Shown in pieces: positions 62,745-64,000 of a DNA stretch of 64,000 bases; the first letter of the stretch is position 1, and every line of letters begins with the position of its first letter. Under the pieces are notes generated by a model. It had not been told where the DNA came from. It searched no databases and was given only the letters and a program-made list of their open reading frames with translations. A program made the translations under genes and the position numbers. This DNA comes from Rhodopirellula sp. P2 (lineage in GTDB: Bacteria; Planctomycetota; Planctomycetia; Pirellulales; Pirellulaceae), in assembly GCF_028768465.1 (NCBI RefSeq), contig NZ_CP118225.1, positions 2,399,001 to 2,463,000 on the forward strand, in the 5' to 3' direction.

Positions 62745-63296
62745 TCAGTCTGGAAGTTTGCGGCGAAAGTTCGGCCGTTTGGCTTTGGGTAACTCGGCCT
62801 GATGTTCTTCCTGGTGTCGACGTCGTTCAACAGCAGAGGCGTAGTAAGTCAGGTAGGTGTCACTGTCATCCACACACCGCCATTCCAGGCACTTGCCCGG
62901 TGCATCGACTTTCTTCTCGCAAGCGGGAAGGATATCGCGGTAGATCACTCGATACAGTTGGCGGTCGGACAGATGATCGGTGTAGGTGAGTTTGATGTTT
63001 TGAGAATGCAGTTGCTGGATCGTTCGTTGCAGTTCCACCGACAGGGCGGCATCGTCCAGCGATTCAGGGGCGGGGATTTGCAGCGGTGGGTCAAACCACT
63101 GGGCAATCGCGAGTGCCGGTGCTCGTTCCCAGGCGAGGATTGACGCCAGGTATTCGTTTTCCTTCTGAAGCGGCATGCTTCGCGTGGTCGGATCGTCGAT
63201 GGAATCATCACGATATGGTTCTAGCTCGTCTCGCAGTCGAGCGTTGGTGAGAATCAAATCCACCTCGTCGATCATCGGCTGACTCGTTTCACTCAT
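62745..63296 (-). CDS. Hypothetical protein
   Basis: 183 aa; ATG 63296. No signal peptide or membrane helix. An acidic N-terminus (DEVDLILTNARLRDELEPY), a helix-rich middle with WERAPALAIAQWFDPPLQIP, then LQRTIQQLHSQNIKLTYTDHLSDRQLYRVIYRDILP and KCLEWRCVDDSDTYLTYYASAVERRRHQEEH, ending basic. The Q-L-Y-R-x-I-Y-R and Y-L-T-Y-Y patterns look conserved but I recognise no family. Convergent with the chelatase gene (73-bp gap). Confidence 0.7.
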   Translation of the reverse strand: MSETSQPMIDEVDLILTNARLRDELEPYRDDSIDDPTTRSMPLQKENEYLASILAWERAPALAIAQWFDPPLQIPAPESLDDAALSVELQRTIQQLHSQNIKLTYTDHLSDRQLYRVIYRDILPACEKKVDAPGKCLEWRCVDDSDTYLTYYASAVERRRHQEEHQAELPKAKRPNFRRKLPD

Positions 63297-63589
63297 GTTC
63301 TGATTACCCTTCGTCCTTTAGCTGTATCGCGTGACCGGGGCCCGTACCCCGCACTCCGTTTGATTGGCGTCGAAGCAACTCGCGGCGACACTCCCAAGCT
63401 ATCCAGGCCAGCTCATGACTCAATCTGGAATTGAGTCAAAACAGCGAAGTCGAGAGATTTTTGCCCAAACGTGTGTGTCTTGATCGCTACGAACGTCACG
63501 ATTTACCACGTTTCACGCCGTTCGGGGCTTGTCGGTTCAGCCTGCGAGCAGTCCCGAGCGGCACGGCAGCATCTTGGGCATGAATGGCT

Positions 63590-63720
63590 CCGGAGGAGTC
63601 GGCGTTCCTAGCTCAGGGTGGAAGCCCCGAGAGACCTCGAGTTCACAACCCGACGCGTGAGCGAGGGACCCACAGGCTTGTTGCAATGGCACGCGTTCCC
63701 TCGCTCACGCCTTTTGAAGT
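63590..63720. repeat. Fragment of the mosaic repeat
   Basis: CCTAGCTCAGGGTGGAAGCC with GAGAGACC and CACAACCCGACGCGTGAGCG are close to parts of the central cassette at 17.1-17.23 kb and 25.47-25.58 kb, but rearranged. It also has the inverted pair GCGTGAGCGAGGGA and TCCCTCGCTCACGC (63656-63669 and 63697-63710). Confidence 0.5.
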
Positions 63721-63735
63721 TGCACTTTTCCTCTA

Positions 63736-63928
63736 ATGGCCAACGGCCTTTTTCAACCTAGCCAGGGGCATCGCCCCTGGAGCAGAAATACACGGCACCA
63801 TTTTGGCCAACGGCCAAATTCATTTCAAAACGTGTGGGTTGATGTTGGCCGTTGGCCAACCAATTCCGGTTCATTCTCGATCCCTGGGGCGATGCCCCAG
63901 GCTACGATGACGAAGGCCGTTGGCCAAG
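63736..63928. repeat. Palindrome cluster built of TGGCCAACGGCC units
   Basis: Units at 63737-63748, 63803-63817, 63845-63859 and 63913-63927 alternate orientation (TTGGCCAACGGCCAA and TTGGCCGTTGGCCAA). Between them are two perfect 8-bp hairpins, CCAGGGGC-ATC-GCCCCTGG (63762-63780) and CCTGGGGC-GAT-GCCCCAGG (63883-63901). The whole can fold as one large nested hairpin. Confidence 0.7.
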
Positions 63929-64000
63929 AAAACCGAATGCAAAAACGCAACTTTAAAACTCACGCTTCGGTTTAGGATTCAATCAACAAGCCGTCACCAT

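Larger units (their letters stand above)
63297..64000. other. Intergenic end of the window, repeats only
   Basis: 704 bp upstream of the hypothetical gene with no credible gene. It holds the fragment repeat (63590-63720), the palindrome cluster (63736-63928) and a copy of the 8.2-kb repeat (63975-63997). The first 290 bp show nothing I can name apart from the expected promoter. Confidence 0.5.

Noticed and set aside
63736-63975. 80-codon open frame at the window end
   Set aside because: It consists of palindromic repeat DNA and has no ribosome site.

Overview
The window looks like a planctomycete chromosome of the Rhodopirellula/Pirellulaceae type. Four kinds of evidence point there. First, a Pirellula/Verrucomicrobium-type beta-propeller, HEAT and cytochrome c module sits at the end of a 3556-residue protein. 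Second, there is a secreted protein built of YTV-motif repeats, a family known from Rhodopirellula. Third, there is an exported sulfatase and several large secreted proteins without a recognisable family. Fourth, gene order is loose, with genes that are usually clustered elsewhere in bacteria scattered among unrelated ones. Taxonomy here is inferred from gene content only. No rRNA, tRNA, CRISPR array, prophage or transposase gene was found.

Layout. 0-3.2 kb (+): end of a sodium:solute symporter, a NamZ-type exo-muramidase (DUF1343) and a coupled membrane protein. 3.2-6.3 kb (-): Gfo/Idh/MocA oxidoreductase, PhyH-type dioxygenase and a soluble histidine kinase, with a 168-bp inverted-repeat element between the last two. 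6.6-11.6 kb: a small conserved-looking protein, an NDP-sugar epimerase, a sulfatase (-) and a ThuA-domain protein. 11.9-16.5 kb: a double-length TolC-like lipoprotein divergent from a membrane-anchored coiled-coil protein. 16.5-17.4 kb and 25.3-25.75 kb hold mosaic repeats that bracket folD, a ferredoxin-type sulfite reductase, a PAS-GAF-receiver protein and the YTV protein. 25.8-28.6 kb: a cysteine-desulfurase-like protein lacking the catalytic Cys, a SET-domain protein and a Cys-rich secreted protein. 28.6-32.2 kb (-): flagellar basal-body operon (degenerate GHKL-like ORF, flgB, flgC, fliE, fliF). 32.3-36.5 kb: signal-peptidase-like lipoprotein, a LexA-like repressor with altered autocleavage residues, and uppP divergent from a DUF368 (PopT-type) gene. 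36.5-57.4 kb is one uninterrupted minus-strand run: two giant exported membrane proteins (1450 and 3556 aa), a SufS-like aminotransferase, nadA, DUF423, pyrB, a metal-ligand-less pyrC homologue and rnpA. 57.7-63.3 kb: small membrane protein, PhoR-like kinase, CtpA-type protease, a heavy-metal-associated-like protein, CbiX-type chelatase and a hypothetical. The last 700 bp is repeat-rich intergenic DNA.

How genes may work together. UppP and the DUF368 protein would cover two successive steps of undecaprenyl carrier recycling. The SufS-like protein next to NadA fits iron-sulfur supply to quinolinate synthase. PyrB is translationally coupled to a pseudo-dihydroorotase, as in Pseudomonas, and then to RnpA. 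CbiX could provide siroheme for the sulfite reductase. The most unusual unit is the two-gene, 15-kb giant envelope-protein operon: it looks like repeated 'beta-rich ectodomain plus membrane bundle' modules, the last one fused to a PVC-type cytochrome. I regard it as the best candidate for an undescribed system.
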